A stretch of 64,000 nt of DNA from JBNJGB01 sp051747385 (GCA_051747385.1 JBNJGB010000002.1:1-64000), one strand, 5' to 3'. Shown: positions 17,366-26,775, counted from the first letter of the stretch. Notes: generated from the sequence alone by a model not told the origin. Translations and numbers: made by a program.

Positions 17366-19036
17366 TCAGCCGCGTCGCTTCCGCCCCCGGCCGCGGACCA
17401 CCAGGCGGAGCGGCGTGCCCTCGAAGTCGTACTGCTGCCGCAGCTGGTTCACGAGGAACCGCTTGTAGGAGAAGTGCAGCAGCTTGGGCTCGTTGACCGA
17501 CAGCAGGACCGTGGGCGGCGCCGTCGTCACCTGCGACGCGTAGTACACGCGCAGGCGTCGCCCCCGGTGGACCGGCGGCTGGTGGTGCCGCACCGTCGCG
17601 GCGAGCCACCGGTTCAGCGGACCCGTGGCGATGCGGCGCGTGTAGTTCACCTTCACCCGGTCGACGGCCCCGAGGATGCGGTGCACGCGCTGGCCGCTCA
17701 GGGCCGAGATGAACACGATGGGCGCGTAGGACACGAACTTCAGGGCCTCGCGGAGCTCCTTCACGTAGCGCCCGGCCGTGTAGGTGTCCTTGTCGGACAC
17801 CGCGTCCCACTTGTTCACGAGGATGACGCAGGCCCGGCCCTTGTCCTGGATCATGCCGGCGAGCTTGGCGTCCTGCTCCGTGACGCCGACCGTGGCGTCC
17901 ACCAGCAGCAGGCAGACCTCGGCCCGGTCGATGGCCTTGAAGCTCCGGACCACGCTCCGGCGCTCCAGGTCCGTGCGCATCCACTTCCGCCGGCGGATGC
18001 CCGCCGTGTCGATGAGGAGATAGCGCTGGGCGCGACGGGCCGCCTCCAGCTCCGTCTCGGCGGCGGCGACGGCCTCCTCGGCCGCCTCCAGGTCGCCGGG
18101 GGCCTGCCAGCGGGCATCCTCGATGTCGATGTCCTGGACGGTGGGGTCGACCTCGAAGCCCTCGGCGTCCTCCTGCCACTCGGCCTGGTCGCCGCCTGCC
18201 CAGTGGACGATCACGCCGTCGTCCTGCTCGTCCGGTGGTCCGGCGGGTGACGGCGCGCCTCCGGGGCCGATCCCGCCCCGCCCCTCGCGCGCTCGGGCGG
18301 CCTCCAGCGCGGCCCTCGCCTCCTCCAGCCTGGTCTCCGCCGTCGCCAAGGCCCTCCGATCGGGCGGACGCTGCAGCCACGTGTCGATGCTGTCCACCGT
18401 GGTGCCGGGGACGTCGCTCACCAGCAGCCGCTCCTCGCCCAGAAGCCGGTTGATGAGGGTCGACTTGCCCACGTTCGGCTTTCCGATGACGGCGACGCGG
18501 GTGGCCTCCGCGGCCCGCCTCTCCGCCGCGGCGTCCTCCTCGGGCAGGACCTCCAGGACCTCCGCCATGAGGTCGTACACGCCGGGGCCGTGCTGCGCGC
18601 TCATGGAGTGGAGGCTGTCGACCCCCATCTCCCAGAACTCCGCCACGAGCGCCTCGTGCCGGGCGCCGTCGATCTTGTTCACCGCGTGGAAGACCGGCTT
18701 GTCCGCCCGGCCCAGGACCCGCGCGACCTCGCGGTCCGTGGGCAGCAGGCCCTCCCGGCCGTCGTACATCGCGATGACGACGTCCGCCTCGGCGATGGCG
18801 ATCTCCGCCTGCCGCCGCATGGCGGGGAGCATGCCCTCGTCCGCCTCCGGCTCGAAGCCGCCGGTGTCGATGACGATGAATCTCCGGCCCAGCACCTCCC
18901 CGTCCCCGTAGTGCCGGTCGCGGGTCACCCCCGGCTGGTCCTCGACGATGGCCTCGCGCCGGCCGACGAGGCGGTTGAACAGGGTGGACTTGCCCACGTT
19001 GGGGCGGCCCACGATCGCGATGACGGGCTTGGCCAT
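17366..19036 (-). CDS. der: Ribosome-assembly GTPase Der (EngA) with an inserted segment
   Basis: The 556-residue product has two G domains followed by a KH-like domain, as in Der, which matures the 50S subunit. G domain 1 shows GRPNVGKS (10-17), DTGG and NKID (120-123). G domain 2 shows GKPNVGKS (185-192), PGTTVDSID (210-218), DTAG (343-346) and NKWD (408-411). About 130 residues separate PGTT from DTAG, where Der normally has about 25. The extra segment (roughly 222-338) contains two Ala/Glu-rich helices flanking a Gly/Pro/acidic stretch. It lies 22 bp downstream of era on the same strand. Both sets of GTP-binding residues are intact. Confidence 0.93.
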   Translation of the reverse strand: MAKPVIAIVGRPNVGKSTLFNRLVGRREAIVEDQPGVTRDRHYGDGEVLGRRFIVIDTGGFEPEADEGMLPAMRRQAEIAIAEADVVIAMYDGREGLLPTDREVARVLGRADKPVFHAVNKIDGARHEALVAEFWEMGVDSLHSMSAQHGPGVYDLMAEVLEVLPEEDAAAERRAAEATRVAVIGKPNVGKSTLINRLLGEERLLVSDVPGTTVDSIDTWLQRPPDRRALATAETRLEEARAALEAARAREGRGGIGPGGAPSPAGPPDEQDDGVIVHWAGGDQAEWQEDAEGFEVDPTVQDIDIEDARWQAPGDLEAAEEAVAAAETELEAARRAQRYLLIDTAGIRRRKWMRTDLERRSVVRSFKAIDRAEVCLLLVDATVGVTEQDAKLAGMIQDKGRACVILVNKWDAVSDKDTYTAGRYVKELREALKFVSYAPIVFISALSGQRVHRILGAVDRVKVNYTRRIATGPLNRWLAATVRHHQPPVHRGRRLRVYYASQVTTAPPTVLLSVNEPKLLHFSYKRFLVNQLRQQYDFEGTPLRLVVRGRGRKRRG

Positions 19037-19058
19037 GTGCGGTGATCCCTCGGGAGCC

Positions 19059-19982
19059 TCAGCTCTCGTCGTCGTAGCCGAGCTTGCGCAGGGCGCCGGG
19101 GCGCTCGGTCCACTGCTCCTCGACCCGAACGCGCAGATCCAGGAAGACCTTGCGGCCCAGGAAGTGCTCCATCCTCATGCGGGCGCGCCTGCCGATCTCC
19201 TTGAGGCGCGCGCCCTTCCGGCCGATGACGATGCCCTTGTGGCTCTCCCGGGCGACGTGGATCGTGGCGTAGACCACCACGAGGTCGTCGCGGCGCTCCT
19301 CCCACTGCTCGATGCCCACGGCCACCTGGTAGGGGAGCTCCTGCTCCAGCCTCAGGAAGAGCTGCTGGCGCACCATCTCCGCCGCCAGGAAGCGCATGGA
19401 GCGGTCGGTGACGTGGTCCTCGGGGAACAGCGGCGGGCTCTCCGGGAGCCGCTCGCGCGTCAGCTCCAGGAGGCGCTCGACCCCGTCCCCCTTCAGGGCG
19501 CTGACCGGCACCACCTCCTCGAAGGAGTGGAGCGCCGAGAGCTCCTCGATCATGGGCAGGAGCAGCGCCTTGTCCCGCACCCGATCCACCTTGTTCAGGA
19601 TCAGGAGCGCCGGCGTGGAGGTCCGCTGGAGGGCCTCCACGATGCCGCGGGTCTGCTCGAGGACCTGCTCCGGCTTCGCCGCCATGTGGGCCACGTCGAC
19701 GATGAGATGGGCCACGTCCGCGTCCCCGATGGTCCCCACGGCCAGGTCCACCATGTACCGGTTCAGCAGGTTCCGGGCCTCGTGGATGCCCGGCGTGTCG
19801 ACGAAGACCACCTGCCAGTCGTCGAACGTACGGATGCCCCGGATCCGATCCCGCGTGGTCTGGGGCTTCGGCGTGGCGATGGCCAGCTCTTCGCCCACGA
19901 GGCGGTTGAGCAGCGTCGACTTGCCGACGTTCGGGCGCCCGACGAGGGCGACGAAGCCGGCGCGGTGGGGGGTCTCGGTCAT
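19059..19982 (-). CDS. era: Ribosome-assembly GTPase Era
   Basis: The 307-residue product has GRPNVGKSTLLNRLVG, the TTRDR switch segment, VDTPGIHE and NKVD in an N-terminal GTPase domain. A KH domain follows with IVIGRKGARLKEIGRRAR, the RNA-binding loop that contacts the 3' end of 16S rRNA. The open frame runs upstream to 20108, but the ATG at 19982 begins MTETPHRAGFVALVGRPNVG and gives a length matching E. coli Era (301). GGAAG lies upstream. It is 22 bp ahead of der, so the two assembly GTPases are probably cotranscribed. Confidence 0.95.
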   Translation of the reverse strand: MTETPHRAGFVALVGRPNVGKSTLLNRLVGEELAIATPKPQTTRDRIRGIRTFDDWQVVFVDTPGIHEARNLLNRYMVDLAVGTIGDADVAHLIVDVAHMAAKPEQVLEQTRGIVEALQRTSTPALLILNKVDRVRDKALLLPMIEELSALHSFEEVVPVSALKGDGVERLLELTRERLPESPPLFPEDHVTDRSMRFLAAEMVRQQLFLRLEQELPYQVAVGIEQWEERRDDLVVVYATIHVARESHKGIVIGRKGARLKEIGRRARMRMEHFLGRKVFLDLRVRVEEQWTERPGALRKLGYDDES

Positions 19983-20132
19983 GGCTGCTTCCACACCCGG
20001 ATGAAGGGGTCGACCGCCTCGTCGTCCACGCCCGGGTTGGGTGACGGGCCGGTGGCGGGCCCGGTGTGTGCCACGAGCACGCCACGCCGCGCAAGCTCCG
20101 GGGTCCAACCCAAATCCGCCGCCTGTTCCGGC

Positions 20133-21194
20133 TCACCCGAACAGGACCGAGTCCCGCTGCGCGAGGCGCGCGTCGATGAGGTCCTGGATGACGCCGCGGA
20201 CCTCCTCGTTGCAGCGGTTGACCAGGACGCGATCGTCGATGGCGTCCGGCCCGTAGCGCTCGTGGAGGTGGATGGGCGGCGCGAAGTCGATGAACCACTT
20301 CGTCGGGAAGGGCACGGCGCCCAGAGGCCCGAGGAGCGGCATCGTCGGCGTCAACGGGATGTACGGGATGCCCAGCGGGCGCGCCAGCCAGCTCACCTTG
20401 CCCAGCAGCGGCATGGACTCCTCGGCCCCGACGATGGAGCACGGGATGATGGGGGCGTTCGTCTTCAGGGCCAGCCGGATGGCGCCGCCGCGGCCGAACC
20501 GCTGCAGCCGGTAGCGCTTCCGGAAGAGCTTGCCGATGCCCTTCACGCCCTCGGGGAAGACCAGGACGGCCTCGTCGGCCTCCAGCAGGGCGACGGCGTT
20601 CTCCTGGCAGGCGCGGACGGCGCCGCCCCGGGCCATGAACTTGCCCAGGTAGGGCATGTGATAGACGAAGTTCTCCACGAGGGCGCGCAGGCGCCGCTGC
20701 CCCGGGTGGTTGATGCGCACGGTGGTGACCACCATGGCCCCGTCGTAGGGGAGCGTACCCGAGTGGTTCGCCACCACGAGCGCCCGGCCCTCGCTGGGGA
20801 TGTGCTCGACGCCCGTCGCCTCCACGCGGAAGTACTTGTCGTGGATCCACTTCGCGACCGGAAACAGCTCCTCGTAGAAGACCGGGTCCAGGCCGAAGTC
20901 GTCGATGGGCCGATCCGCCGGGGCGGACAGCACCCGCGAGAGGAAGGCCCGGATGCGGTCCGCGCCCACGTCCTCGAGGGCCTCGACGACCTGCTCGACG
21001 CCGGGGATACCGCGGAGCCGGGCGATGAGGTCCTTGACCTGCTTGATGGACAGGACCTCGCTCTCGGTCTCCCAGAGGTCGAAGTCCGCGTCCGCGGCCA
21101 GCATCCGGTCCAGGTTCGCGTCGCGGATGCGCTCGGTCACCTTCTCCTCGTGGGACGCGCGAGGCGCCTTCGTCGTCTTCTTCCGGGTCGCCAT
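20133..21194 (-). CDS. Phospholipid/glycerol acyltransferase (PlsC-like)
   Basis: The 353-residue product carries the acyltransferase motifs NHSG (a variant of NHxxxxD, in VVANHSGTLPYDGAM), the FPEGVKG block and APIIPCSIVGAEE. It transfers acyl groups to a glycerol or lipid acceptor at the membrane. A 120-residue N-terminal extension (MATRKKTTKAPRASHEEKV onward) is basic and then helical. The ATG overlaps the epimerase stop by one base (TGATG), which indicates translational coupling. The long upstream frame up to 21998 is a shadow of the epimerase. The acceptor cannot be deduced, but coupling to a sugar or sterol epimerase-type enzyme hints at lipid modification. Confidence 0.85.
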   Translation of the reverse strand: MATRKKTTKAPRASHEEKVTERIRDANLDRMLAADADFDLWETESEVLSIKQVKDLIARLRGIPGVEQVVEALEDVGADRIRAFLSRVLSAPADRPIDDFGLDPVFYEELFPVAKWIHDKYFRVEATGVEHIPSEGRALVVANHSGTLPYDGAMVVTTVRINHPGQRRLRALVENFVYHMPYLGKFMARGGAVRACQENAVALLEADEAVLVFPEGVKGIGKLFRKRYRLQRFGRGGAIRLALKTNAPIIPCSIVGAEESMPLLGKVSWLARPLGIPYIPLTPTMPLLGPLGAVPFPTKWFIDFAPPIHLHERYGPDAIDDRVLVNRCNEEVRGVIQDLIDARLAQRDSVLFG

Positions 21195-22285
21195 CACACC
21201 ACCCCCTGGGGTCCGCCGCCGAGCGCGGCGCGCTCCGCCTCGTGGGCCTCGGCCTCCACCTCGCGGCGTCGCGCCACCGCGTCGAAGAAGGCCGTGACCG
21301 TCTCGCGCGACGACCAGCGGGGCCGGAAGCCCATCACCTCGCGCATGCGCTTCCCGTCGGCGCAGAACCCGTAGCGCAGGTAGTCCAGGAACGGCCCGGG
21401 GATGTCGACGAACTGAAGCTGCCAGAGGGCCGTCGTCGACGGCTTGGCCAGGAAGTGCGGCAGGGGCACCGGCACCTTCCCGCCGAGCTTGATCACCTGC
21501 GAGTAGTACAGCACCCCGTCGCCGACGATGTTGAACGGGCCCTCGTGGTCCTCGCGGATGGACTTCAGCAGGGCCGCGACCGCGTCCTCCTCGTGGAGGA
21601 ACTGCATGAGCGGGTCGAAGCCCATGAGCCGCACGGCGCTGGTCCGGGCGAACACGCGAGCCCAGAAGCTCCGGATGGTCGGCCCGAGGGTCACGCCGTA
21701 GCGCAGGGACGTCGTGATGATGTCCGGGCAGTCGCGCTCGAGCTTCGACAGCTCGCGCTCGGCCGAGACCTTGTCCTTCACCCAGCGGCTCGACGGGATG
21801 CCCCGGAGGCGGTGCTTCTCCGTGAGATAGCTCGGGTTGTCCGGATAGGCCCCGTAGACCATGGTGGTCGAGGTCATCACGACCTTGCGCACCTCCGCCT
21901 CGGCGGCGGCGTTCATCACGTGGAGGCTGCCGATGGCCTCCAGCTCGTGGGCCCAGCCGGACGCGTGGGACGGGAAGTGGAGGAACGCGAGGTGGCACAG
22001 CGTGTCCACGCCGTCCTCCCGCAGGAGCTCCGCCATCTGCCCGTCGGACGCGGGGTTCGTCAGATCCAGCCGGACGAAGCGCGTCTTGGTCCGGGCCGAC
22101 TGGGGCCGCGTGATGTCCAGGGCGAGGATGTGCTCGCAGCGAGGATCCTCCTCCATCGCCGCGATGAGACGCTCGCCCAGGTAGGTCCTCGCCCCGGTCA
22201 GGGCCAGCCGGAAGCCGCCCCCGTCCCCTTCGCGCTCCGGCTCCTTCCTGGAGCCCTGCGCGCCGCTCTTCTTCTTCTTGGCCAT
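21194..22285 (-). CDS. NAD-dependent epimerase/dehydratase (extended SDR)
   Basis: The 363-residue product begins with a Lys-rich tail (MAKKKKSGAQGSRKEPEREG). A Rossmann fold follows, with LTGARTYLGERLI as a variant of the GxxGxxG dinucleotide loop. DITRPQ comes at the end of strand two, and the S-Y-K catalytic set is only partly clear (TSTTMVYGAYPDN). Extended SDRs modify nucleotide sugars or sterols. The longer frame to 22876 is not used because the ATG at 22285 starts a clean domain. It is divergent from the GspF-like gene at 22383 and coupled to the acyltransferase downstream. Confidence 0.8.
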   Translation of the reverse strand: MAKKKKSGAQGSRKEPEREGDGGGFRLALTGARTYLGERLIAAMEEDPRCEHILALDITRPQSARTKTRFVRLDLTNPASDGQMAELLREDGVDTLCHLAFLHFPSHASGWAHELEAIGSLHVMNAAAEAEVRKVVMTSTTMVYGAYPDNPSYLTEKHRLRGIPSSRWVKDKVSAERELSKLERDCPDIITTSLRYGVTLGPTIRSFWARVFARTSAVRLMGFDPLMQFLHEEDAVAALLKSIREDHEGPFNIVGDGVLYYSQVIKLGGKVPVPLPHFLAKPSTTALWQLQFVDIPGPFLDYLRYGFCADGKRMREVMGFRPRWSSRETVTAFFDAVARRREVEAEAHEAERAALGGGPQGVV

Positions 22286-22382
22286 GCCCGCGTTGTCCTG
22301 CCGCGTCCCTCGAAAGTCAAGGGTCGCAGCCGTTCGGGACGTCGGAGATCGCCACCCGGCGAAACCTGCTATCGTCTCCCCC

Positions 22383-23582
22383 ATGCGCTGCCCCCGCTGC
22401 GGCTTCGAGCAACCCGAGGACATCGAGTGCGGGCGCTGCGGGATCGTCTTCGCCAAGTGGGAGGCGCGCCGGCGGCAGGCCCACGCCGCCGATGCCCCGA
22501 CGGCACGCGCCGCGGCCCCGGGGGCGACCTCGACGGCGGACACGGGACCGCCCCGCCCCCGTCGGCCGCTCCTCGGCCCCTCCCGATCGTCGGTCCGGGA
22601 TGCGAGCGTGGGGCTCGCGCGGATGTTGCGCTCGGGCCTGGGGGCGCCGGAAGCGCTCCGGACCCTGGCGGGCGGGGCCGGCGGCTCCCTCGGTGCGGCG
22701 CTGGAAGACATGGCGGCCCGGCTGGAGTCCGGCGCGTCCCTGGCGGAGGCCGTGGCCCGGCACCCGGCGGTCTTCTCCGACGCCGACGTGCAGACGGTCC
22801 GGGCGGGCGAGCGCATCGGCGAGTCCGCGGCCGCCCTGGAGGCCGTGGCCGAGCGCCTCGACGGGCGCCTGGCCATCCGGCGTCAGCTCTGGAGGAGCGC
22901 GGCCTACCCCCTGTTCGTCCTCGCCGCGTCCATCGTGATCACGCCCATCCCGCAGCTCGTGCTGGGTTCGGCGTGGGGCTACGCCTCGGCGGTCCTGCGG
23001 AACCTCGCCGTCGCGGCCGTCGTGGGGGTCGCCGTGGTGGTCGGCCTGCCCCGCCTCCTGGCGACCCGCGCGGTGGGCGTTCGCCTGCGGCGCCTCGCGT
23101 GGCGCCTCCCCTGGCCCGCCACCGTCTATCGGCACGCGGTGCGCGCCACGTTCTGCCACGTCCTCGCGCGGAACCTCTCGGCGGGGCTGTCCGTGTTCGA
23201 GTCCGCCCGGACCGCCGCCGCGGCCACCGGGGACGACGCCACCGTCGAGGCGGCCGAGCGCGCCGCCGCCTCCCTCACCGGGGGCGCGGGCCTGGCCGAG
23301 TCGCTCGGCGCCGAGGGGCTGATCCCCCGCGGCGATCTCATGGTCCTCCTGTCCGGCGAGAAGGCGGGGACCGTGGACGAGTCCCTGTCGTCCCTCGGCG
23401 ACGCGTACCGCGACCGGATCGGGCGCGGTCTCCGGGCCCTGGTCACCGCCTTCGGCGTCCTCGTCACCCTGGCGATCTTCATCTACGTGGCCCTGGGCAT
23501 CCTGGAGGCCTGGGAGTCGGTGCAGGGCACCACGCAGGAGCTCTTCGACACCATCGACCGCGAGACGCCCTACATGCGGTGA
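22383..23582 (+). CDS. GspF-like membrane protein with N-terminal zinc ribbon
   Basis: The 399-residue product starts MRCPRCGFEQPEDIECGRCG, a four-Cys zinc ribbon. A spacer rich in Ala and Pro leads to two T2SF (GspF) domains. These are about residues 78-185 (ARMLRSGLGAPEALRTLAGG, GERIGESAAALEAVAERLDG) and about 250-370 (LARNLSAGLSVFESARTAAA, GEKAGTVDESLSSLGDAYRD). Hydrophobic spans come after each domain. GspF/PilC proteins form the inner-membrane platform of type II secretion and type IV pili. No gspE, gspG or pil gene is nearby, so it is an orphan. An earlier in-frame ATG at 22278 would overlap the divergent epimerase start. Confidence 0.82.
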   Translation: MRCPRCGFEQPEDIECGRCGIVFAKWEARRRQAHAADAPTARAAAPGATSTADTGPPRPRRPLLGPSRSSVRDASVGLARMLRSGLGAPEALRTLAGGAGGSLGAALEDMAARLESGASLAEAVARHPAVFSDADVQTVRAGERIGESAAALEAVAERLDGRLAIRRQLWRSAAYPLFVLAASIVITPIPQLVLGSAWGYASAVLRNLAVAAVVGVAVVVGLPRLLATRAVGVRLRRLAWRLPWPATVYRHAVRATFCHVLARNLSAGLSVFESARTAAAATGDDATVEAAERAAASLTGGAGLAESLGAEGLIPRGDLMVLLSGEKAGTVDESLSSLGDAYRDRIGRGLRALVTAFGVLVTLAIFIYVALGILEAWESVQGTTQELFDTIDRETPYMR

Positions 23583-23740
23583 CCTCGGCGGCACTCACGC
23601 GGCCCGCCGAACCCCATCCCGACCGTGGACTACGAGCACGCCGTCCCGCCGCCCAGCACCCGCGGCCGGGCAGAAAGCCGGTGACGGGCACCGCGCGGGC
23701 GGGGCCGGCGGGGCGTGCGAGGCGAGATCCGGAGCCCCGT

Positions 23741-26092
23741 TCAGGGCTGGACGCCCCCCTCCCCACCGCAGTCGGTGTCCAGGGGATCCTCCCAGCACGG
23801 ATCCTCGCCCAGCGAGTCGTGGGACTCCTCCAGGTGACGATCCAGCTTCTCGTAGTCCTCGGGCGTCACGCAGCGGACTCGCTCGTCCCAGCGATAGGTG
23901 ACGTCGCTGGTCTCCACGTCCTCGAGCAGATCGCAGTCGTCGCCCACGATGTCCTCGAGCACCGGCTCCGAGTCGTACCTGGCCTCCTCGGCCGACCAGC
24001 CGGTCGGGCCGTGGTCGGCGAGGAAGTCGTCGATGTCGTCCGAGGGACAGCGCCGGCCGGCCTCGTTGTCGTCGACGTCCTCGTCGGGATCGACGTCCGT
24101 GAACACCAGGTGGATGAACCCGTCCGGGATGTACCACTGCCGGATCGCGTTCTTGCCGACCCCCCATCCGGTGACGATGTAGACGAAGCGGCCGGCGTCG
24201 GTGGATTGCCACCCCGTGACGAGGCCGGTGTGGTTGACCTCGCCCAGCCCATCGGCGTCCGGGCACTTCGACCCCGCGCAGTAGTTGATCACCACCGGGC
24301 GGAAGGCGTCGACCTCCACCTGGATGTCGACCCAGGCCTCGCGCTCGTCGGAGTCCCGGACCCGCCGCTTCTCCACGTCGAACTCGGACCTGGGCAGCCC
24401 CTTCCAGCCGACGTCCCGGAAGTAGCTCACGAGCCCCGGGCGCTGGCGGAACAGCCAGGTCCCCGTGGTCCCGTCGGCGTCGTCGCACTTCGAGTTCATC
24501 CGATCGCGGAAGTCCAGCACGAGGGACTGCCAGTCGTAGCCGTCCCAGGTCCTGAAGTCGTTGGCGACGCCGAAGCCGAGCGCGGCGTGCCACAGGATGA
24601 GCTCGGCCATGGCGACCGGGGTGCAGCCGACGGCCACGGGTCCGCTCTCGCACTTCGGATCGTCGATCTCGAACTGGTCGAGGGCGGGCACGCCGCGGAG
24701 CAGGCGCCCGATGCGCTCGGTCTCCGTCCGGGTCTCCTCGCATCCGGCGCAGTGGCAGTCCACGACGCAGTTGTCGCCGGCCCACTCGCCGTCCACGACG
24801 TCGCAGCACTTCTCGCCGGCGCCCTCGCAGGTGGACACGGACACCTCGCTGCCGTCCTCGTAGCGGAGCGCGCACCGGTCGCACGCGCCGGCGTCGACGA
24901 TCCCTCCGAAGTGGGTGTCCAGCGCGTCCACGAGGCCGATCCGAAGCTCCGAGCTCAGCTGTTCGCTGCACGACGGACAGGCCGCACGGGCCGTGGTGTA
25001 GCCGACCGTCGCCGCGAGCCGTCCCCACTGCCGCGCCTGCTTCGACCGTGCGGCCCGGTACTGCTTCACGGGAGCGAGGAGCTTCTTCGCGACGGGCTTC
25101 TTCGCGAAGGACTGCTTCACGGCCTCCTTCAGGATCGGCTTCGCCAGCACGGTCGGCTCTGCCAGGGCCCGGAGGGTCGCGGCGCGGAGCCGTCGCTGCC
25201 GCTTCCGGTAGTCGGCCGCCCGGATCGCGCTCCCCATGGGGTGATCCGGACCCGGGGGCAGGTAGATCCAGCGCGCGCCCCCCGACGCCCCGGTCGTCGA
25301 CGTCGACGTTCCCGGAAGCTTCGTCTGCTTCTGACCCGGAAGCCTGCCGCCCTTTCCGGGCGACGGGATCTTCACGGCCGTCCCCCCGGGAGCGCCGGAG
25401 ACCTCGTAGAGGATGCCGATGTCGTAGCCCGGCGGCATGCGGGGCTCGTAGAAGGTCCGCACGGGCGTGACCGTCTGCTGGCCGGACGCCTCGCGCACCC
25501 GCGCACGGCCGGCCAGGGTCAGCACCTGGGGCGGCAACCCGGAGGAGGCGGAAACCAGCGTCGGCGCGGTGGGTCGTGCCCCCACCATCACCGTGGTGAA
25601 GGATCCCGGCGCCGTCAGTTCCGACGCGAGCCGGAGCGCGTCGGCGGGGCGGCGCTCCTGGAGGGCCGCCATGAGTGCCGGGGAGCGGGCCTCCAGCCCG
25701 GATGCCACCTCGGCCGCCGTGGTCGCGGAGCCGTCGCGGGAGTACACCGACACGAACGCCGACGGATCCCCGTCCAGATCGCGGAGCAGCGTGCCGCCCA
25801 GCGGCCGCCGCACCGGGGCCAGGCCGCCGACCGTACGCGCCAGGTGCTGCGACGCGCGCGCCAGGAGCGTCGGCGAGAGCGTGTCGTCCTCGCCCGCGGC
25901 CTCCGCCAGCGCGCCGTCGGGCGCTTGGAGCAGCGAGCGCACCAGCGCCGCCGACCACCCGGTCCGTGGCGTCGGCTTGCTCAGCGCGTGTCGCGACATG
26001 GTGGTCTCTCCGGTCCCGTCGACCGGGCCTTCGGCGCAGCCTGCGACCAGGGCCGCCAGGCACAGACCGATCCCTGCAGCATGGTTCCGCAT
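23741..26092 (-). CDS. Large lipoprotein with papain-fold-like (C10/C39-type) region
   Basis: The 783-residue product starts MRNHAAGIGLCLAALVAGC, a lipoprotein signal, after a strong GGGGAGGGG site. The first 400 residues are low in motifs, with a basic middle (KKPVAKKLLAPVKQYRAARSK). Next comes a Cys cluster (CPSC, CDRC, CEGAGEKCC, CHCAGC) that may hold metal or disulfides. The C-terminal third has GPVAVGCTPVAMAELILWH, then VNHTGLVTGW and VTGWGVGKNAIRQWYI. This order of Cys, His and a Trp-Gly segment is that of streptopain/C39-like cysteine peptidases. I infer a secreted or surface peptidase-like protein; activity is unproven. Confidence 0.65.
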   Translation of the reverse strand: MRNHAAGIGLCLAALVAGCAEGPVDGTGETTMSRHALSKPTPRTGWSAALVRSLLQAPDGALAEAAGEDDTLSPTLLARASQHLARTVGGLAPVRRPLGGTLLRDLDGDPSAFVSVYSRDGSATTAAEVASGLEARSPALMAALQERRPADALRLASELTAPGSFTTVMVGARPTAPTLVSASSGLPPQVLTLAGRARVREASGQQTVTPVRTFYEPRMPPGYDIGILYEVSGAPGGTAVKIPSPGKGGRLPGQKQTKLPGTSTSTTGASGGARWIYLPPGPDHPMGSAIRAADYRKRQRRLRAATLRALAEPTVLAKPILKEAVKQSFAKKPVAKKLLAPVKQYRAARSKQARQWGRLAATVGYTTARAACPSCSEQLSSELRIGLVDALDTHFGGIVDAGACDRCALRYEDGSEVSVSTCEGAGEKCCDVVDGEWAGDNCVVDCHCAGCEETRTETERIGRLLRGVPALDQFEIDDPKCESGPVAVGCTPVAMAELILWHAALGFGVANDFRTWDGYDWQSLVLDFRDRMNSKCDDADGTTGTWLFRQRPGLVSYFRDVGWKGLPRSEFDVEKRRVRDSDEREAWVDIQVEVDAFRPVVINYCAGSKCPDADGLGEVNHTGLVTGWQSTDAGRFVYIVTGWGVGKNAIRQWYIPDGFIHLVFTDVDPDEDVDDNEAGRRCPSDDIDDFLADHGPTGWSAEEARYDSEPVLEDIVGDDCDLLEDVETSDVTYRWDERVRCVTPEDYEKLDRHLEESHDSLGEDPCWEDPLDTDCGGEGGVQP

Positions 26093-26515
26093 TCTCCCCT
26101 CCCCAGGTGTGGTCGAAGGGCGCCGGATAGCATCGCCCCGACGCCGGCGCAAGGGGGCCCCCGCGGCGCGCTGGAACCGCCCGGCCGTGGAGGACGGCCG
26201 AGCGGGCCGCCCTCGGTCACCGCACGCCGCGGACGGCGCTGTCACACGGACGACGAGGCGCGCCTGCGGAGCCCGCGCACCTGCAGTTCTGGGGCGCCGG
26301 CGTCCGTTCCGGCGTCCTCGCCAGCGCTCCCGGAATCGTGGAAGCGCGCCAGCCCCAGGACACCCCGGTCCCAGGGGAACGCGTGTCGCCCCCCGGCTGG
26401 GAGCGTGGGCTTCCAGCCCGCGCACTCGGCGTCACGGCTGGAGCGGCGCCGCTCGTCCAGGTCCACGGCCACGTCCACGAGGTCACCTTGCCGAGATGTG
26501 TATGATCGACAGGCG
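26093..26515. other. Non-coding stretch upstream of repeats B2 and A3
   Basis: The first part must hold the promoter of the lipoprotein gene that starts at 26092. Further on is GGGCTTCCAGCCCGCGC near 26407, a relative of the hairpin near 16935, and GTCCACGGCCACGTCCACG near 26460, a relative of the minisatellite at 16804. No credible open frame was seen on either strand. Together with B2, A3 and the bases up to 27218, this makes a gene-free interval of about 1.1 kb. Confidence 0.5.
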
Positions 26516-26681
26516 TGACCCTTGGGAAGGAATGGAGGGTCGAGTCCACGCCGCCGAGGCGTAAGCTGTGGTGGGACGAAACGACGCCGGACGGGCAGCG
26601 CCAGTTCGAGGAGTTGCGGCCCGCCACAGCGCCGTCGAATCGTCGGCGTGGGCCGGACCGGAGCTTCTTCACGGGAGTCAG
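26516..26681 (+). repeat. Family B repeat, copy B2 (MITE-like)
   Basis: This 166-bp copy matches the reverse complement of 15427-15591 along its whole length. It starts TGACCCTTGGGAAG and ends CTTCACGGGAGTCA; the ends are inverted repeats matching at about 10 of 14 positions. Within it one frame reads KLWWDETTPDGQRQFEELR without a stop, unlike the other copy. It could therefore derive from a short coding segment. A family A element follows within 100 bp, as at 15.6 kb. Confidence 0.85.
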
Positions 26682-26775
26682 GGTCTCGCCCGCCAGAGGA
26701 GCCCCGGACGCGTCCGGACTCCCCCATGAAGCCCGGAGGTCCCGACGAGTCGATCGCGCCGAGGGCGTGTCCAGG

